Source: Sphingomonas profundi
GTDB taxonomy: Bacteria; Pseudomonadota; Alphaproteobacteria; Sphingomonadales; Sphingomonadaceae
Direction of reading: 5' to 3'
Assembly (NCBI RefSeq): GCF_009739515.1
Contig: NZ_CP046535.1
Span: 4,077,501-4,141,500, forward strand
Length of the DNA: 64,000 nt
A program made the position numbers and the translations under genes. This document shows positions 61,405-64,000 of the stretch, piece by piece. Numbering within the stretch: position 1 is the first letter of the stretch; each line of letters begins with the position of its first letter. The notes beneath the pieces were generated by a model that saw only the letters and a list, made by a program, of their open reading frames with translations, was not told the origin of the DNA and did not search any database.

Positions 61405-61824
61405 ATGAAGCTTGTCACGAACCTGTTATTCAATGGCCAGTGCCGGGCGGCTTTCGAGCGCTACGCCGCGATCTTCGGTGGCAAGATCACGACGATGATC
61501 ACCTTCGCGGACGCGCCGGAAGGCGCGGTTCCGGACTGCGCCCGGGCGACGGACGGCATCATGCATGCCTGGCTCGAAGCAGGCGACCAGGCGATCATGG
61601 GGTGCGATACACCTCCGGAATTCGGTCGGGAGATGGCCGGCTTTTCGGCAAGCTTCCACACGGGCGACGTCGAGGACGCGCGCCGCGTGTTTGAAGCGCT
61701 CGCTGAAGGCGGAACCGTCACCATGCCTTTCGACACGTCCTTCTGGTCACCGGGATTCGGCATGCTGACCGACCGCTTCGGCACGCCGTGGGTCATCAAT
61801 ACGAACCCGGAGATGCCGAACTGA
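61405..61824 (+). CDS. PhnB-like VOC-fold protein
   Basis: A 139-residue glyoxalase/VOC-fold protein of the PhnB type: LLFNGQCRAAFERYAAIFGG, IMHAWLEAGDQAIMGCD, and the end FGMLTDRFGTPWVINTN. AAGGAG lies 8 bases before the ATG. It follows the SRPBCC gene at 20 bp. Ligand unknown. Confidence 0.9.
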   Translation: MKLVTNLLFNGQCRAAFERYAAIFGGKITTMITFADAPEGAVPDCARATDGIMHAWLEAGDQAIMGCDTPPEFGREMAGFSASFHTGDVEDARRVFEALAEGGTVTMPFDTSFWSPGFGMLTDRFGTPWVINTNPEMPN

Positions 61825-61874
61825 TGGCGCTCTTCCCTGTTCGAGCTCGCATCTTGGAAGCCAGGCCCTGAGCC

Positions 61875-62261
61875 ATGGCGTCCGAGTTCGATGACATCGC
61901 ATTCTCGCAAGCTTGGGTCGCAGCGTGGAACGCCCACGACGTCGACGCCGTCCTGAGGCATTTCCATGACGAGGTGATCTTCACATCGCCTGTTGCGGTG
62001 CACATCGGGTTCGCGCCCGACGGCGTGGTGAAGGGCAAGGATGCGCTTCGGAGCTATTGGCTCGAAGCCCTGCGCCGCAACCCCGGACTTCATTTCGACC
62101 TCACCGCATGCTGGCGCGGCGTGAACACAGTCGTCATCGGCTACCGTAATCAACTCGGCCACGATCGCGTGGAGGTGCTGACGTTCCTCGGTGCATTGGT
62201 CATCGAAGGGCACGGCCTGTTCGGCCGGCCGTTGGCAGTGTCCGAAGGCGTCGAGCGGTGA
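61875..62261 (+). CDS. NTF2-like / SnoaL-type protein
   Basis: A 128-residue cone-fold protein: AWVAAWNAHDVDAVLRHFHD, FTSPVAVHIG, VVKGKDALRSYWLEAL, VEVLTFLGALVIEGHG. It is a paralogue of the protein at 48,307. It belongs to the run after the ArsR gene at 60,589. Role unknown. Confidence 0.83.
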   Translation: MASEFDDIAFSQAWVAAWNAHDVDAVLRHFHDEVIFTSPVAVHIGFAPDGVVKGKDALRSYWLEALRRNPGLHFDLTACWRGVNTVVIGYRNQLGHDRVEVLTFLGALVIEGHGLFGRPLAVSEGVER

Positions 62262-62438
62262 TGCCGACCAGTTCGATCATCGCTTGCGGAACGGATGCCG
62301 TAGACCCGGCACTCGCCGTTTTCTCGTGCCCAATCGAATATGAAAATCGCTATTCCGCGGCAGATCATCTGCCTCTCTTCAATCCCGCAGGCACCAAAGA
62401 ACGACGTGCCCGCATGTCCGCACAATAAGGGTTATTCC

Positions 62439-63116
62439 ATGAAGCTGTTGAACTCGTTCGTATCTCCATTCGCCGCGAGGGTACGGTTGGCGATCTACGC
62501 TTACGACCTGCGGGTCGAGATAGCGCCTTCCGGCCAGTGGCTGCCGGACTTCCAGAAGTCACCGGACTATCTGGCGATCAATCCCATCGGGAAGGTGCCG
62601 ACGCTCGTGCTCGACGACGGCACCGGGCTTCCGGAGTCGACGGTCATCGTCGAATACCTCGCCGACGCGTTTGCAACCGGCTTGCGACCGCGAGACGCGC
62701 AGGCGGCCGCTCGGGCTCGCCTGCTCGCCCACCTCATGGAAATCTATGTGCAGGAGCCCGGCAGCCCACTCATCGGGCAGATCTTCTCCGGTGAACGGAA
62801 CGCTGGACGCATTGAGGGCTGCATCGCTGCCATTGATCAAGGCTTGTCGCACGTCGATCACTTCATTGCCGCCGGAACTTCGGCGACGACGCGCGAGATC
62901 ACCATCGCCGACTGTGCGCTGGTTCCTTATCTCTACTTCTTCGTGGACAAGATGGTGCCCGCGGTGGGCGGGGCACCGCTCATTAACAAACATCCAGCGG
63001 TCGCCGCCTACTGGGAACAGATGCAGGAAGTGCCGACCGTGCAGAAGGTGCTGGGCGAGATGCACACGGCGATCGCCCAGTCGCCGCTCAAGAAGCTTCT
63101 GTCCGCGTCGGACTGA
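62439..63116 (+). CDS. Glutathione S-transferase
   Basis: A 225-residue glutathione transferase. The N-terminal thioredoxin-like domain has SPFAARVRLAIYAYDLRVE, the cis-Pro in NPIGKVPTLVLDDG and the glutathione-contacting ESTVIVEYL. The C-terminal helical domain has ITIADCALVPYLYF. AAGGG precedes ATG 62439 by 7 bases; the frame is open further upstream without homology. It probably conjugates or reduces an electrophile. Confidence 0.92.
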   Translation: MKLLNSFVSPFAARVRLAIYAYDLRVEIAPSGQWLPDFQKSPDYLAINPIGKVPTLVLDDGTGLPESTVIVEYLADAFATGLRPRDAQAAARARLLAHLMEIYVQEPGSPLIGQIFSGERNAGRIEGCIAAIDQGLSHVDHFIAAGTSATTREITIADCALVPYLYFFVDKMVPAVGGAPLINKHPAVAAYWEQMQEVPTVQKVLGEMHTAIAQSPLKKLLSASD

Positions 63117-63256
63117 CGTCGCCGGCGCTCGACCCTATCGCGAGCGCGCCGGCGGCGCGCTTCAAAACGAAGCGGACGGACACAGAGTAGAGGGACGGCA
63201 AGGAACGAGAGACCTGCTGATTGCCGCGGGATACGCTCCTTGAGGAGTGAAGGCGG

Positions 63257-64000
63257 ATGGCACTTCGGGCCAACGGGATGGAGCTTGGCCTCGCTTCCAG
63301 TGTGGCCACGACCGACGCCATTCTGCGCGCCCTGGCCGCCGTGCGCACCCGGGAAGAGCTAGCCGGCCTCATGGATGAAATCACCCATGAACTAGGGTTT
63401 CGGCATTACGCTCTCGTTCATCACGCTGATCTTCGTGGCAACCCAGTCGGCCGGGTCCGGCTGACCGACTATCCCGCAATCATCGAGGCACGTCTCATTG
63501 ACGAAGGGATGTGGCGTCGCGACCCGGTAATCAGGGGCTGCATATACGCACGGCAGGCGTTCTGCTGGTCAGACTTGCCGGGTTTGATGGAACTGAACCG
63601 CGACGATCGGGAAAGCTTCGCACAAGGCGCGAAGTTCGGTCTCCAGGAAGGCATCACAGTGCCATGCCTGGCCCTCGGCGAACCGAACGGTTCCTGCACG
63701 TTCGCCGGCAGCATCGCTCCCGAACGCGCAGCGCATCGGCTCGGCATGGCTCACATGATCGGCATCTTCGCCTTCCAGGCAGCCAGGCGCGTTCTCAACG
63801 CCACTGCCCAGCCTCCTGCGCCCAGGAAAAGGCTCCATCCTCGTCCTCGTGATTGCGTCGTCCTGGCTGGACGCGGCTTCTCCAACAAGGAGATCGCGCG
63901 CGCCTTGCACCTGACTCCGCGCACGGTGGATGGCTATCTCCGCGATGCCAGAAATCTCTTGGACGCTCATGATCGCACACAGTTGGTGATCTCCGCGCTG
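63257..64000 (+). CDS. LuxR-type regulator (3' partial)
   Basis: An open frame of 248 residues that runs off the window. The N-terminal part resembles the autoinducer-binding domain (LMDEITHELGFRHYALVHHA; WRRDPVIRGCIYARQAFCW; ESFAQGAKFGLQEGITVPCL). The C-terminal part is a LuxR-type HTH (CVVLAGRGFSNKEIARALHL, TPRTVDGYLRDARNLLDAHD). The start ATG 63257 follows AGGCGG. The C-terminal end is close to, but not certainly reached by, 64000. No luxI-like gene is in view. Confidence 0.85.
   Translation, partial: MALRANGMELGLASSVATTDAILRALAAVRTREELAGLMDEITHELGFRHYALVHHADLRGNPVGRVRLTDYPAIIEARLIDEGMWRRDPVIRGCIYARQAFCWSDLPGLMELNRDDRESFAQGAKFGLQEGITVPCLALGEPNGSCTFAGSIAPERAAHRLGMAHMIGIFAFQAARRVLNATAQPPAPRKRLHPRPRDCVVLAGRGFSNKEIARALHLTPRTVDGYLRDARNLLDAHDRTQLVISAL

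Noticed and set aside
1..64000. CRISPR arrays, rRNA operons and riboswitches
   Set aside because: No regularly spaced repeats, rRNA-like sequence or recognised riboswitch core was seen on either strand.

Overview
The window looks like a chromosomal segment of a GC-rich alphaproteobacterium, most likely a sphingomonad (Sphingomonas, Novosphingobium or Sphingobium type). The grounds are base composition, many alpha-subunit-only Rieske oxygenases, and the style of the mobile-element genes. No species can be named from the sequence alone.

Region 1 (1-17,730) is a catabolic cluster. It encodes four Rieske oxygenase alpha subunits, a TetR regulator, an acyl-CoA synthetase, E1-alpha, E1-beta and E2 of a 2-oxoacid dehydrogenase, two adjacent small acyl-CoA dehydrogenases, a class II aldolase-fold protein, two SDR dehydrogenases, two NTF2-like proteins and two small ferredoxin-like-fold proteins. 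Transcription runs as four main blocks. Their promoter regions share a previously unremarked motif (consensus AANAANCAGGNTTGNC, four copies), which is probably the operator that makes this one regulon. The substrate is unknown. The paired small acyl-CoA dehydrogenases fit degradation of a polycyclic or isoprenoid side chain.

Region 2 (about 18,140-43,670) is a composite, decayed genomic island. It is bounded by a 17-bp direct repeat (18,143 and 43,653) and carries two tyrosine integrases, a tRNA-Ser 3'-end fragment used as an attachment site, a MobF relaxase and a TraD-like coupling protein that are both broken by frameshift or deletion, and an IS21-family element with a frameshifted istA. 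Its cargo is two Fic proteins, two paralogous HTH-like proteins of unknown function (the second copy lies just outside the repeat), a low-GC protein with a PD-(D/E)XK-like motif, and a tightly coupled five-gene operon (33,494 down to 26,373): XRE regulator, MmeI-like DNA methyltransferase, zeta-toxin-like kinase, antitoxin-like-domain/DEAD helicase fusion, GIY-YIG nuclease. This operon is the best candidate for an undescribed anti-phage or restriction system. It combines modification, translocase, nuclease and an embedded toxin-antitoxin pair in one translationally coupled unit.

Region 3 (43,800-64,000) is ordinary chromosome rich in small regulatory modules. It has a RES-Xre toxin-antitoxin pair, an XRE/MmyB regulator divergent from a methyltransferase, and two separate ArsR plus AHSA1/SRPBCC modules, each with a palindromic operator. 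It also has a GlxA-type AraC regulator divergent from an isochorismatase-fold hydrolase, a MocR regulator divergent from an EamA-PhzF-LysE run, a SodC-like lipoprotein that lacks the metal ligands, a glutathione transferase, and a LuxR-type regulator cut by the window end.
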